A stretch of 64,000 nucleotides of DNA, taken from positions 248,001 to 312,000 of the forward strand of contig NZ_PDKF01000008.1 of assembly GCF_004118855.1 (NCBI RefSeq), read 5' to 3'. Shown here one piece after another: positions 16,870 through 26,245 of this stretch. Position 1 is the stretch's first letter; each line of letters begins with the position of its first letter. The stretch comes from Arcobacter sp. CECT 8983. GTDB lineage: Bacteria > Campylobacterota > Campylobacteria > Campylobacterales > Arcobacteraceae. The notes under the pieces were generated by a model, which saw nothing but the letters and a program-made list of their open reading frames with translations, was not told where the DNA came from and ran no database searches. Both the position numbers and the translations under genes were made by a program.

Positions 16870-17756
16870 TATTTAATCACCTCATAGTTTTTTAAAGTTT
16901 CTTCAAGTTTTTTCATTGTTTCTGCACTTGGAGCAGTTAAAGGAAGTCTATACTCTAATGTATCTAATAATCCTGCAATATACATTGCTGCTTTTATAGG
17001 AATAGGATTACTTTCACAGAAAAGTACAGAGTTTAAAGGAAATAAATCCTCATTTATTTTTTTAGCAGTTGCAAAGTCTCCTTTTTCAATTGCATGCACA
17101 AGATCAGCTTTTAAGTTTGGAAGAATATTAGCAGTTACTGAAATATTACCTTTTCCACCACTAGCTAAAATAGGAAAATCAATACTATCTTCTCCAGATA
17201 CAATTACTAAATCTTTTCTTTTAGATTGAAGTTCAACAATTTTTTCTACTGAACCACTTGCTTCTTTTACAGCATAGATATTTGAAATATCGTCATATAA
17301 TCTAATAATAGTATCAGTTTCAATTTCAACACCTGTTCTTCCCGGTACGTTATAAAGCATAAATGGAATCTCAACAGAGTTTGCAATTGCTTTATAGTGT
17401 TGGTATAGACCTTCTTGCGTTGGCTTATTATAATATGGTGTAACAGATAATAATCCATCTGCTCCTACTGATTGAGCATGTTTTGCAATATCACAAGCTT
17501 CATGTGTAGCATTTGAACCAGCACCAGCTATAACTTTTGCATTTGTTCCTTTACAAGTTGCAACTGCCACAGAGATACAGTCTTTGTGTTCAGCATGAGA
17601 TAAAGTAGCACTTTCTCCTGTTGTTCCAACTGGAACCACTACATCAATACCTTGTTCAATTTGTCTTTTTATTAAAGATTCATATTTTTCTAAATCTACT
17701 TTTCCATTTTTAAATGGCGTTATTAAAGCGGTCATCGCGCCGGTAATAATTTCCAT
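16869..17756 (-). CDS. dapA: 4-hydroxy-tetrahydrodipicolinate synthase
   Basis: Condenses pyruvate with aspartate semialdehyde, the first committed step to diaminopimelate and lysine. At 295 residues: [44 protein letters not shown] and the Schiff-base lysine in [10 protein letters not shown]. No lysine riboswitch is visible upstream, where only 21 bases separate it from the protease gene. It is probably transcribed with the M16 protease and pyrD. Confidence 0.97.
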   Translation of the reverse strand: MEIITGAMTALITPFKNGKVDLEKYESLIKRQIEQGIDVVVPVGTTGESATLSHAEHKDCISVAVATCKGTNAKVIAGAGSNATHEACDIAKHAQSVGADGLLSVTPYYNKPTQEGLYQHYKAIANSVEIPFMLYNVPGRTGVEIETDTIIRLYDDISNIYAVKEASGSVEKIVELQSKRKDLVIVSGEDSIDFPILASGGKGNISVTANILPNLKADLVHAIEKGDFATAKKINEDLFPLNSVLFCESNPIPIKAAMYIAGLLDTLEYRLPLTAPSAETMKKLEETLKNYEVIK

Positions 17757-17777
17757 ATATTTTCTTCCCTTCGTAAA

Positions 17778-19037
17778 TTATTTTTCTTTTTTTAATATAA
17801 CTGTTGTTGAATTTTTCTTTGTTAAATATTTTTTTGCAACTTTAGAAATATCTTTTCTTTTTAGTTTTTCAATGTTCTGTTCGTATTCAAAAAGAGGTTT
17901 AACATTTCCTCTTACGAAGTAACTTCCATAAAGTGAAGCTACAGAACTTGAATTTTCTAGTGAAAAAATAAAATCAGCTTTTGTATTTATCTTAATTCTT
18001 TCAACTTCTTTTTTAGTTATTTTTCCATCTTTGATGTTTTGAATGATTTTATCAATCTCTTTTTTAACATCTTTTGCTTTTATCCCTTCATTGCAAACAG
18101 CTACAAAAAGAAAAACACCAGGGTCTGTTAATTCCATATTATATGCATATACTGAATTAACTAATCTTTTTTCATCTACAAGTATTTTTTGTAAATATGA
18201 ACTCTTCCCAGCACTTAATAGCTCACTTAAAGCACTTAATGCAACTTGGTCTTCATGTTCATAGTTTGGAATATGATATGAAACGGCAAGCATTTCTACT
18301 TGACTATCTTTATAAATAGTAATATTCTTTTCACCATCTTGTTCTGGTTCTACTGTATGAATAGTTTCTGGAATCTCTTTTTCATTTTTAATATTTGCAA
18401 AATATTTTTCACTAGCTTTAAAAACTTCTTCTTTTGATATATCACCTGCTACAACTATAACTGCATTTTTAGGTTGATAATATGTAGAATGGAAATCTCT
18501 AATATCATCAATTGTCCATGTCTTTATATCTTGTGTAAAACCAATTGGTGTCCAATGGTATGGATGATAAATATATGTATTATTAAATAGTCTATATTGT
18601 AAATATCCCATTGGATTGTTATCAGTTCTCCATCTTCTCTCTTCTGCTACTACATCTCTTTCTGGTTGAAACTCTTCATCTTTTAAAGTTAGATTTTCCA
18701 TAAGTTCTGCAAAAAGCTCTAAAGACTTATTCATATTTTGTGAACTTGATTTGATAAAATATTTTGTATAGTCAAAAGATGTTGAAGCATTATTAACTCC
18801 ACCAAAACCTTTTACTATTTCATCAAATTCACCTGCTTCTAAATTTTTTGTAGATTTGAAATTTAAGTGTTCAAGCATATGAGCAATTCCACTTTTCCCC
18901 ATAACTTCATTTCTACTTCCTACATTGTAAAAAATATTTGTAGAAACTACATTTGAACCATTGTCCATAGGTATAGCAACAATTTGTAGGCCATTTTCTA
19001 ATGTTTTAGTATGATATTTTAATAAACTATTAGCCAT
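17778..19037 (-). CDS. M16-family zinc protease (insulinase type)
   Basis: A 419-residue single-chain peptidase. The inverted zinc motif HxxEH is in IAHMLEHLNFKST, followed by the second ligand region VVAEERRWR. VVVAGDI and the C-terminal M16C domain follow. I place the start at the ATG at 19037 (MANSLLKYHTKTLENGLQIV) because AGGAGAG lies 4 bases upstream. A longer reading from TTG 19106 would add 23 residues encoded by a repetitive AT-rich stretch and has no ribosome site. C. jejuni Cj0805 next to dapA appears to be the equivalent. It is likely cytoplasmic with this start. Confidence 0.88.
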   Translation of the reverse strand: MANSLLKYHTKTLENGLQIVAIPMDNGSNVVSTNIFYNVGSRNEVMGKSGIAHMLEHLNFKSTKNLEAGEFDEIVKGFGGVNNASTSFDYTKYFIKSSSQNMNKSLELFAELMENLTLKDEEFQPERDVVAEERRWRTDNNPMGYLQYRLFNNTYIYHPYHWTPIGFTQDIKTWTIDDIRDFHSTYYQPKNAVIVVAGDISKEEVFKASEKYFANIKNEKEIPETIHTVEPEQDGEKNITIYKDSQVEMLAVSYHIPNYEHEDQVALSALSELLSAGKSSYLQKILVDEKRLVNSVYAYNMELTDPGVFLFVAVCNEGIKAKDVKKEIDKIIQNIKDGKITKKEVERIKINTKADFIFSLENSSSVASLYGSYFVRGNVKPLFEYEQNIEKLKRKDISKVAKKYLTKKNSTTVILKKEK

Positions 19038-19046
19038 TAACTCTCC

Positions 19047-19092
19047 TGTGAAAATAATGAATAGTGAAAAGTGAATAATGAATGATTTAAAA
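19047..19092. repeat. Short internally repetitive spacer upstream of the M16 protease
   Basis: The + strand reads as imperfect repeats of GTGAA(A)A.TAATGAATA/GTGAATAATGAATG. The unit GAATAGTGAAAAGTGAATAA is the sort of low-complexity spacer that can occur at several intergenic sites in one genome. It lies just upstream of the ribosome site of the protease gene. Confidence 0.4.
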
Positions 19093-19125
19093 CTTTTAAT
19101 ACTCAATACTTTTCCTATTTTTTTT

Positions 19126-20184
19126 CTATTTTAAATCTGAACCAATTACTTCAGAAATACTATTAAATCCATCTCTTTGCATAAGTTCTAAAATCTCTTC
19201 ATTGATTTTTCTAACCATTGATGGACCTTCAAAAACTAAACCAGAATAAGCTTGTACAAGTGTCGCTCCAAGCTTTAATCTTTTGTATGCTTCTTCTCCT
19301 GTTGAAATACCCCCAACAGAAATCAAAACAGTTTTCCCAAATAATTCTTTTGCTATTTGCTCAAATAAATTTCTTGATTTTTCTGTTAAGCACTCTCCAC
19401 TTAGACCACCAAAATCTTTGGCATTAGGTACAAGTGAATAATCAATTGTTGTATTTGTAGCAATAATACCAGCTGCTCCTGCATTTACTGCAGTTTTACA
19501 AAGTTCAATTGCTATATCAGCTTCCATATCAGGAGCAATTTTTAGAAAAATTGGTTTATCTGTAAGCTCTTTTGCCATAGAAAAAAGCTCAGTAATAAAT
19601 TTTTCATTTTGTAAATCTCTTAAATTAGGAGTATTTGGACTAGAAATATTTATTACTAAATAATCGCTAGTATCTTTAAACTTCCTAATTAAAGCTTTAT
19701 AATCCAAAAGAGCATGCTCTTCCGGTGTTGTTTTATTTTTTCCAATATTTACTCCAACAGGAATAGTAAAAGGATAAACTTTTTTTAGATTCTCTAATAC
19801 TTTTGCAGAACCTTCATTGTTAAATCCCATTGCATTTTGAACTGATTTTTGCTCAGGATATCTAAACATTCTAGGTTTAGGATTTCCATCTTGAGCTCTT
19901 GGAGTCATTGTTCCAATTTCAGTAAAACCAAATCCAAGTGCAGGCATAGATTTAATCATTGTTGCATTTTTATCAAAACCTGCTGCAAGTCCTACTGGAT
20001 TTTTAAATTCAATACCAAAAACTTCTTGTGTAAGTTTTGGGCTCATTACAAAATTTTTCTTTACCATATAATTATTAAGAATTCTACAGTTAGGTAAAAA
20101 TCTTAATCCATACTCTCCTAAATGGTGAGCAGTTTCAGGTTGAAACAAAAATAATATTTTCTTTAATGTGTTATAGGTAAACAA
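19126..20184 (-). CDS. pyrD: Dihydroorotate dehydrogenase (quinone), class 2
   Basis: Oxidises dihydroorotate to orotate with quinone as acceptor at the inner membrane. The 352-residue length and N-terminal helix pair (TLKKILFLFQPETAHHLGEYGLRFL) mark class 2. VGLAAGFDKNATMIK, GFGFTEIGTMTP, NAMGFNN, ISSPNTPNLRDLQ and the FMN phosphate site SVGGISTGEEAYKRL are all present. It lies downstream of the msbA-like gene. Confidence 0.97.
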   Translation of the reverse strand: MFTYNTLKKILFLFQPETAHHLGEYGLRFLPNCRILNNYMVKKNFVMSPKLTQEVFGIEFKNPVGLAAGFDKNATMIKSMPALGFGFTEIGTMTPRAQDGNPKPRMFRYPEQKSVQNAMGFNNEGSAKVLENLKKVYPFTIPVGVNIGKNKTTPEEHALLDYKALIRKFKDTSDYLVINISSPNTPNLRDLQNEKFITELFSMAKELTDKPIFLKIAPDMEADIAIELCKTAVNAGAAGIIATNTTIDYSLVPNAKDFGGLSGECLTEKSRNLFEQIAKELFGKTVLISVGGISTGEEAYKRLKLGATLVQAYSGLVFEGPSMVRKINEEILELMQRDGFNSISEVIGSDLK

Positions 20185-20245
20185 ATATTTCCCTTTTTAT
20201 GAAATTTTAACATTTTATCTAAAAAGTATTGAAAAAAACTTGATA

Positions 20246-21955
20246 CTAGATATTTGCAAGATTATAAAGTCTTTGATACTCTTTACAATTATTCAATAAC
20301 TCTTTTTCACTACCTACACAAACGATTTCACCTTTTCTAAATACTGCTATTTTATCAGCATTTTTAATAGTGCTTAATCTATGTGCAATTACAAAAACAA
20401 ATCTGTCTTGAGATACTTCATCTATTACTTCAGAAATAATTGATTCACTTTCATTATCTAGTGCTGATGTTGCTTCATCTAAAATAAGGATTTGAGGGTT
20501 TTTATATAAAGCTCTTGCTATTGCAATTCTTTGTCTTTGACCTCCACTTAAATTTGTACCAAACTCATCTAAAACAGTATTAATACCATCTTCAAGTTGT
20601 TCTACAAAACCAAGTGCATGGGCTTGGTTTAATGCTTCAATTACTCTTTCTTCATCTAACTCTTCCCCATAAGCAACATTTGAAGCAACGGTATCATTAA
20701 AGATATATACTCTTTGTGTAACAACTGATATATTTTTTCTTAAATCTTTAATACAAATATCTCTAAGACAAGTGTCATTAAATAGAATTTGACCTTTGCT
20801 TGTATCATAAAATCTAATTAGAAGGTTGATTAAAGAAGATTTTCCTCCACCACTATCTCCTACAAGGGCAACTTTTTCACCTCTTGTAGCATTTAGGTTA
20901 ATATTTTTTAAAGCAACAAAGTCATCATATTTTAGTTCAACATTTTTAAATTCAATTGTTTGAACTTTTGTTGGAATATTTTGTTCACCTGTTAAAATGG
21001 TAGGTTTAATTTCATAAACTGATAGAATTCTTTCATGGGCAGCAATAGCACTTTGAAGTTTATTATAAATTGTTGATAATCTTTTAATTGGCGCATAAAG
21101 CATAAAAAGTGCTGCAATAAATGACATAAATGTACCTGTTGTCATTTCACCTTTTATTACTAAACTACCACCATAAACTATAACAATAGCTGCTGCGATA
21201 GCACCTAAAAACTCCATTAGTGGAGAAGTAAGTTCTGAAGTTTTAACTGATTTTATATTGATATCAAAGAATTTTTTATTGTGTTTTTCAAATTTATCAA
21301 GTTCTGTTTTTTCTGTTGAGTTTGCTTTTATGATTTCAACATTATTAAAAATCTCACTTAAATGAGAGGTAATATCTGATGCTTTTTCTTGAGACTTAAA
21401 AGATAGTTTTTTCATCTTTTTTGCTAAAACTGTAAGAGGATAAATGGCTAAAGGCATAATTACAAGACCATAAAATGCTAATTCAGCGCTTTGGTAAATA
21501 ACAACACCGATTAATGCAATAACTGTTAAAACTTCTCTAATCATACCTGCAATTTGGCTTGAAACAGCAGATTGGATTTTATTAATATCATTGGTAACTC
21601 TTGATATTAGTTCTCCTCCATGTTTTTTTTGAAAAAAATCTATATCTAAAGTTAATATATGTGCTAATAATTTATCTCTAACAACTCTAATTATATCTTG
21701 CCCGATATAAGAAGTGTAGTAGATTTGAATATATTTACCAACCCCTTGTGCTGTTTGTACAAGTATTAGTAAAATTGGCACTATATAAAGCATTTGTTGG
21801 TCTTTTTCAATAAAAACTTGGTCCAGTAAAGGTTTTACAATATAAGCAAGTCCAGCACTTCCTCCTGCAACTCCTATAATACCTATTAAAGCAAAAAATA
21901 TTTTTAATTTATAGTTTTTATAATATGGTAGATAATATTTGAAAAATTGTTTCAT
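20246..21955 (-). CDS. msbA: MsbA-like ABC transporter (lipid A flippase type)
   Basis: 569 residues: an exporter membrane domain of about six helices (residues 15-310) fused to an ATPase domain. Walker A is LVGDSGGGKSSL, the signature is NLSGGQRQRIAIARAL, Walker B is ILILDEATSALD and the switch His is in VIAHRLS. The half-transporter layout and neighbouring pyrD match the Campylobacter msbA locus. Lipid A-core export is the likely role, though multidrug exporters share the architecture. Confidence 0.86.
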   Translation of the reverse strand: MKQFFKYYLPYYKNYKLKIFFALIGIIGVAGGSAGLAYIVKPLLDQVFIEKDQQMLYIVPILLILVQTAQGVGKYIQIYYTSYIGQDIIRVVRDKLLAHILTLDIDFFQKKHGGELISRVTNDINKIQSAVSSQIAGMIREVLTVIALIGVVIYQSAELAFYGLVIMPLAIYPLTVLAKKMKKLSFKSQEKASDITSHLSEIFNNVEIIKANSTEKTELDKFEKHNKKFFDINIKSVKTSELTSPLMEFLGAIAAAIVIVYGGSLVIKGEMTTGTFMSFIAALFMLYAPIKRLSTIYNKLQSAIAAHERILSVYEIKPTILTGEQNIPTKVQTIEFKNVELKYDDFVALKNINLNATRGEKVALVGDSGGGKSSLINLLIRFYDTSKGQILFNDTCLRDICIKDLRKNISVVTQRVYIFNDTVASNVAYGEELDEERVIEALNQAHALGFVEQLEDGINTVLDEFGTNLSGGQRQRIAIARALYKNPQILILDEATSALDNESESIISEVIDEVSQDRFVFVIAHRLSTIKNADKIAVFRKGEIVCVGSEKELLNNCKEYQRLYNLANI

Positions 21956-21994
21956 TATAGTCCTATGTTTTGTTCTAAAAAGTTAATATTATAT

Positions 21995-23302
21995 CTAAAG
22001 TTTACTAAAATACAATGTTTTAAGATTTTTTAAACCAAACTCTTTTAATGTTAAAAGTAATAAAATAAAACCACTAAGTGTGCTAGCAAATGCAAGTCCT
22101 GCTGCACCATATGGTTTTATAAGAATCAATGAAAAAATAATATTAAAACCTAATGCTTTCATAGAGATTTTAGCAGCTAAAAACTGTTTTTCATGAGAAT
22201 AAAGCCAGAGTGAAAAAATCTTTGCTAAACCATAGGGTAAAAGACCTATTAAATACATAGTTAAAATCAAAGCTGTATTTGTAGTATCAGTATTTGTAAA
22301 AGCACCTCTTTCAAATAAAAGCCAAATAATTTCATTGTTAAAAACTATTCCAATTAATGTAGCAATAGAAAGTAAACCTATAAGTATGATTGAAGATTTT
22401 TTCATAAGTTTTAAAGCTTTGTTTTCATCTTTATTTTTTATTGCCTTTGCAATCATTGGAAATAGGGCAATTGAAGTTGCAATGGCAAAAAGAGCAAGGG
22501 GAAGTTGAAAAACTCTATTTGCATAATAAAGGTACGAAATTGAACCACTTACTAAAAAAGAAGCAAGCCATGTATCTAAAAATGCTGAGATATGAGCAGT
22601 TGAACTTCCAAGTGTTGCTCCAAAGAAACTTTTATAAAATCTATTTTCTTCTTTTTTCTTATGTTTTTTAAAAGTAAAAACTTTACATAGATTATATTTT
22701 TTTACAGCAATTAAATGAACTACTACTTGTAAAAGTCCACCAACTAATACACCATAAGAAAGGTAAAAAGTAATTTCATATTTCTCTAAATCTTTTGAGA
22801 TTAAAAGTGCTGCAATAAGTGCAAGATTTAAAAGGGCAGTTGAAAATGCCGTAGTTGCAAAATGATTTTTATATTGTAAAAGTGCAGCCATAAATGTTAC
22901 TACAAAAATTAAAGGTAAATAGTAAAAGTTTATAGCAACAAGAGGAGAAGCTAGTTCAATGGTTTGTTCATCAAAACCCAATGCAATCGCTTTTGTAATG
23001 AGACTTGAAAACAAAGTTACTACAAGGGATAAAAAAATCAAAAATGCAAACAGTTGTAAAAATATGATTGAAGAAAATCTAATTTTATATTTTGATTTTG
23101 CATAAGAAGGAATAAAAGCTTGTGTAAAAGCTCCTTCTGCGAATATTCTTCTAAAAAGGTTTGGTAATTTAAAGGCAACAAAAAAGATATCTGAATAGAT
23201 ATTTGCACCTAAGATTGAAGCAGTTAGTAAATCTCTTATAAATCCTAAAATTCTAGAAAATAAAATACCACTACTATTTGTAAATATTGACTTAATTAAC
23301 AT
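21995..23302 (-). CDS. murJ: Lipid II flippase MurJ (MviN)
   Basis: 435 residues with about twelve to fourteen membrane helices. The N terminus FSRILGFIRDLLTASILGA and KLPNLFRRIFAEGAFTQAFIPSY are diagnostic of MurJ/MviN. It moves lipid II across the inner membrane for peptidoglycan synthesis. It overlaps the 3' end of the upstream nuclease gene by 11 bases. Slightly short for the family. Confidence 0.95.
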   Translation of the reverse strand: MLIKSIFTNSSGILFSRILGFIRDLLTASILGANIYSDIFFVAFKLPNLFRRIFAEGAFTQAFIPSYAKSKYKIRFSSIIFLQLFAFLIFLSLVVTLFSSLITKAIALGFDEQTIELASPLVAINFYYLPLIFVVTFMAALLQYKNHFATTAFSTALLNLALIAALLISKDLEKYEITFYLSYGVLVGGLLQVVVHLIAVKKYNLCKVFTFKKHKKKEENRFYKSFFGATLGSSTAHISAFLDTWLASFLVSGSISYLYYANRVFQLPLALFAIATSIALFPMIAKAIKNKDENKALKLMKKSSIILIGLLSIATLIGIVFNNEIIWLLFERGAFTNTDTTNTALILTMYLIGLLPYGLAKIFSLWLYSHEKQFLAAKISMKALGFNIIFSLILIKPYGAAGLAFASTLSGFILLLLTLKEFGLKNLKTLYFSKL

Positions 23303-24830
23303 ATACTATATCACTTTTATTAAATACTACTAATTGAATTTTGTTGATATAATATCCTAATTGTGCTCTTTTTATGATAATAGAAGAACCATTTTTAGGA
23401 ATATTGTTTTTGTTTTTAAAATAAACTGCTATTTTTTTATTATCAAAATATAAATAACCCTTTTTATAAGTGCCTTTTATCTCTTTTACTATCTCATTTT
23501 GATTTTCTAAGTCAGACAAGTCTAGGTGTTTTTTATAAAATTGTTTGTAGTCTAAAAATTTTCCATTATAGGTTTTTATTTCAAAATCAGTGATCTCTTT
23601 TAAACCTTTATAGGTTTTTATTTGTTCTATTTCTAAATCATAAGAAAAACCTTCACTAAGGTTCTTAATATTTTTATAAATTAAAATAGCTCTACTGTTT
23701 TTTTGTTTGATTATTGCAAAATCTTGTTGTTTTAAAAGTACAATACAGTTTTTTAAAATAATTGATTTATTAAGTCTTTCTATAAGATACAAATCACTTA
23801 TAGTTTTTATATTTTGTGCTTCTAATTTTTTTTGAGGTTTATCTGTAAATTTTGCAATAATAGGAAGGTGATCGGAATAGCCTTTACCAATATGCACTTT
23901 ATTTTTTATTTGCCATCTATTTATTCTTTTATTTTTATATAAATATTCTGGTTTAAATACTTTAAAGCTATTTTGTTTATATGCAAAACCTTTTTTATCA
24001 AACATAGAAAAAGGAAATAAAAAATTATCAGCTGTAATATTTCTTCCTCTAAATTTGCTTGAAAACCTTTCTTCTATATTTAATTCAATCCAAGGATTAT
24101 AATGAAACAATTTTGAAGAGTCTTTCATATCACTTATTGTTATTAAATGATTATTTATAAAGCTGTTTAAAACATGATTAATGCCAGTTATACCATTTGT
24201 ATTATTTAATCTTTTTTCATAAAATATAGTTTCATATTCATTATAATTTGAGTTAAAATCCCCTAATAAAATATAATCATAATCCCTTGGAATACTATTT
24301 AATCTATCAAAAAGTTTTTTTGCAAATTTTATACGAAAACTTTCTGCTACTCTTTTAGATGGCCAGTGATTATTAAAAATCTTAAATTCATTATTGTTTA
24401 GTTTAAAGGTTGTTTCTAAAATAGGTCTATAGGTTTTGTTTGAAAATTTTATATTAATAGATTTTTCATCTATTATTTCAATTTTACTTAAAAATCCTAA
24501 TCCAATACTTGCATTTTTATATTTACTAAAAGATATATATTTATAATCGGGAAGTTTTTTTTGAAGAAGTTTTAAAAGTTCTTTATTTTCTATTTCTTGT
24601 AATGCAATAATATCCGTATCTAACTCTTTTAAAACTTTTATAATATTGTTTACTTTTATTTGGAAAGTTTTTTTATTCCATTTTGATTTTGTATTTGGAT
24701 GATATTCCGTATATTCTGTTTTGTTATAGTTTAAATCAAAAAAGTTCTCTACGTTATATGAAGCTAATGAAAACTCTTTAGAGAGTAATAACAGTGGTAA
24801 AAAAAATAAAAAAATAAAAACTCTTATCAA
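23292..24830 (-). CDS. Exported endonuclease/exonuclease/phosphatase-family nuclease
   Basis: 512 residues with a signal peptide (MIRVFIFLFFLPLLLLS). The EEP domain spans about residues 20-330: LASYNVENFFDL, IIALQEIEN (metal Glu), IFNNHWPSKR (catalytic His), ILLGDFNSNYNE and GYSDHLPIIA. A C-terminal region of some 180 residues, beta-rich, resembles the OB-fold additions of secreted nucleases such as ExeM/NucH but is weakly conserved. Likely role: degradation of extracellular DNA for phosphate or nutrition. The catalytic residues look intact. It is co-directional with murJ and overlaps it. Confidence 0.8.
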   Translation of the reverse strand: MIRVFIFLFFLPLLLLSKEFSLASYNVENFFDLNYNKTEYTEYHPNTKSKWNKKTFQIKVNNIIKVLKELDTDIIALQEIENKELLKLLQKKLPDYKYISFSKYKNASIGLGFLSKIEIIDEKSINIKFSNKTYRPILETTFKLNNNEFKIFNNHWPSKRVAESFRIKFAKKLFDRLNSIPRDYDYILLGDFNSNYNEYETIFYEKRLNNTNGITGINHVLNSFINNHLITISDMKDSSKLFHYNPWIELNIEERFSSKFRGRNITADNFLFPFSMFDKKGFAYKQNSFKVFKPEYLYKNKRINRWQIKNKVHIGKGYSDHLPIIAKFTDKPQKKLEAQNIKTISDLYLIERLNKSIILKNCIVLLKQQDFAIIKQKNSRAILIYKNIKNLSEGFSYDLEIEQIKTYKGLKEITDFEIKTYNGKFLDYKQFYKKHLDLSDLENQNEIVKEIKGTYKKGYLYFDNKKIAVYFKNKNNIPKNGSSIIIKRAQLGYYINKIQLVVFNKSDIVYVN

Positions 24831-24877
24831 AAATATCTCCTAAAAGAAGATATTTTATCAAAGAATTGATTTAATAA

Positions 24878-25531
24878 TTATTTCTTACTTTTTAGTCTTG
24901 ATTGATATTCTTGTGGATGCTTACAAACTGGGCACATTTTTAAAGCTTTTTTACCTCTATGAATATGACCACATACTTCACAAATCCACTCTTCATCTTC
25001 ATCTTCACTTACAAATTCTTCACCTGCTTCAAGTCTTGCAAGTAACTCTTTGTACATATTTTCATGTTCAATTTCAACATTACCAATTAGTTTTAGCATA
25101 TTTGAAATTTGATTATGTCCTTCATCTTTTGCAATTTTTGCAAAGTCTGGGTACATAGTTTCATTTTCATAGTTCTCACCAGCTATTGCAATTTTTAAAT
25201 TTCCAATTGTATCTTCAAACTCTTTTCCTGTAAGTAACTCATTACAGGCTTTTAATTCAAGTTTTGCATGCATTTTTTCATTGTCTGCTGCTCTTTGAAA
25301 ATGTGCTGCAATATCTCTATATCCCTCTTTTTGAGCAATTTTTGCAAAATATTCATATTTATTTCTTGCCATAGATTCACCTGCAAAAGCTTTCATAAGG
25401 TTAACTGCAGTTAAATTTTCAGTAATCATTTCCATTTTTTCATCACAGCAATGAAGTTCTCCTCCACCAACTTTTTGTACTTCTATTACATTTCCACATT
25501 TATTACATTTGAATGATTCATATTGTCTCAT
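24878..25531 (-). CDS. Desulforubrerythrin (desulforedoxin-rubrerythrin-rubredoxin fusion)
   Basis: Three iron domains in 217 residues. First, an N-terminal desulforedoxin-type FeS4 site (FKCNKCG...LHCCDEK). Second, a ferritin-like diiron domain with the ExxRNKYEYFA and ADNEKMHAK helices (about 45-170). Third, a C-terminal rubredoxin (WICEVCG...CPVCKHP). This is the layout of Campylobacter Rrc/desulforubrerythrin, an NAD(P)H-linked peroxide reductase of microaerophiles. It lies 81 bases downstream of dps with a hairpin between them. Confidence 0.95.
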   Translation of the reverse strand: MRQYESFKCNKCGNVIEVQKVGGGELHCCDEKMEMITENLTAVNLMKAFAGESMARNKYEYFAKIAQKEGYRDIAAHFQRAADNEKMHAKLELKACNELLTGKEFEDTIGNLKIAIAGENYENETMYPDFAKIAKDEGHNQISNMLKLIGNVEIEHENMYKELLARLEAGEEFVSEDEDEEWICEVCGHIHRGKKALKMCPVCKHPQEYQSRLKSKK

Positions 25532-25565
25532 GATTTTCCTTTACATTTTAGTTTAAATAGGTATA

Positions 25566-25597
25566 TTAGGTGAACTGATATAATGCAGTTCACCTAA
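25566..25597. terminator. Hairpin between dps and the desulforubrerythrin gene
   Basis: A perfect 12-base inverted repeat (TTAGGTGAACTG and complement) with an 8-base loop. The following T-tract on the minus strand is broken (TATACCTATTT), so it may be a weak dps terminator or an mRNA-stabilising stem in a dps-rubrerythrin transcript. Confidence 0.6.
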
Positions 25598-25612
25598 ACT
25601 TAAGTAAGTATA

Positions 25613-26050
25613 TTAAGATAAAGTAGCTTTAATCATCCAAATATTTTTTTCTAAATGAGTAATATTGTCATCAGCAAAAGTTACTGTTGTACTATCATCA
25701 TTCTTTTCAGCAGTTTTTGATAGTTTTTTAAACTCTTCTAAAAAAGTTTCAAAATCAGCTAAAATATTTTTTAATACATATTCTGCTTCAAAATCACTTT
25801 TTTTATCTTCTTTTATAAAAGAGTTTTTCTCTAAATCTGTTAATAATACAAAAGGTTTATTTCCTAATTGTAAGATTCTTTCTGCACAATCATCATATAA
25901 AGTGCTAAATTGTTCATACATTTTTTCTGTCATTTCATGAACTGGGAAAAACTGCATACCTTTGATATTCCAGTGGTAGTTATGTAGTTTTGTAAACATT
26001 ACTAAAGAACTTGCTTGTAAGACTTTTAATTGTTTAATATGATTTTTCAT
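25613..26050 (-). CDS. dps: Dps-family DNA-binding/ferroxidase protein
   Basis: A 145-residue four-helix ferritin-like protein. The inter-subunit ferroxidase ligands are recognisable in KLHNYHWNIKG, FFPVHEMTEKMYE and TLYDDCAERI. It forms 12-mers that oxidise and store iron using peroxide, protecting DNA (as HP-NAP and C. jejuni Dps do). Its promoter region carries a near-perfect PerR box that overlaps a TATAAT, pointing to peroxide-responsive repression by the divergent PerR-type gene. Confidence 0.94.
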   Translation of the reverse strand: MKNHIKQLKVLQASSLVMFTKLHNYHWNIKGMQFFPVHEMTEKMYEQFSTLYDDCAERILQLGNKPFVLLTDLEKNSFIKEDKKSDFEAEYVLKNILADFETFLEEFKKLSKTAEKNDDSTTVTFADDNITHLEKNIWMIKATLS

Positions 26051-26085
26051 TTTTAATCCTTTGGATAATTTTTTTCTTTGGATAA

Positions 26086-26100
26086 TTATAATTATTTTAA
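26086..26100. promoter_or_regulatory. Candidate PerR box in the dps/perR intergenic region
   Basis: TTATAATTATTTTAA matches the classical PerR consensus TTATAATnATTATAA at all but one defined position. It overlaps a perfect 14-base palindrome ATAATTATAATTAT (26082-26095) and a TATAAT reading toward dps, 36 bases from the dps ATG. A PerR/Fur-family gene lies immediately divergent. Confidence 0.65.
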
Positions 26101-26163
26101 ACTTAAAGGAAAATTATTATCTTCTACTAAAATTAATTAATAAAATCTATTTTACATTTTTTG

Positions 26164-26181
26164 TATATTATTCATAATATA
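26164..26181. promoter_or_regulatory. Second palindrome, near the PerR-type gene
   Basis: TATATTATTCATAATATA is an inverted repeat with 8-base arms and a 2-base centre, 64 bases before the perR-type start. It is AT-rich like PerR/Fur operators but matches the consensus less well, so autoregulation is only suggested. Confidence 0.4.
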
Positions 26182-26245
26182 AAACTCTGCAAATAGAAAA
26201 CTAAAAAAAATTTTAGTATTATTCTGTGCAGGAAAGGTTGAAAAG

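Noticed and set aside
16870-17777. Lysine riboswitch or attenuator for dapA
   Set aside because: Only 21 bases separate dapA from the upstream gene, with no conserved riboswitch structure.
19038-19106. 23-codon N-terminal extension of the M16 protease starting at TTG 19106
   Set aside because: The extension is encoded by the repetitive spacer and lacks a ribosome site, whereas ATG 19037 has AGGAGAG directly upstream.
26200-26217. ACTAAAA/TTTTAGT inverted repeat in the leader of the PerR-type gene as an operator or riboswitch
   Set aside because: Short stem made mostly of A-T pairs with no match to PerR/Fur consensus; may be chance in such AT-rich sequence.
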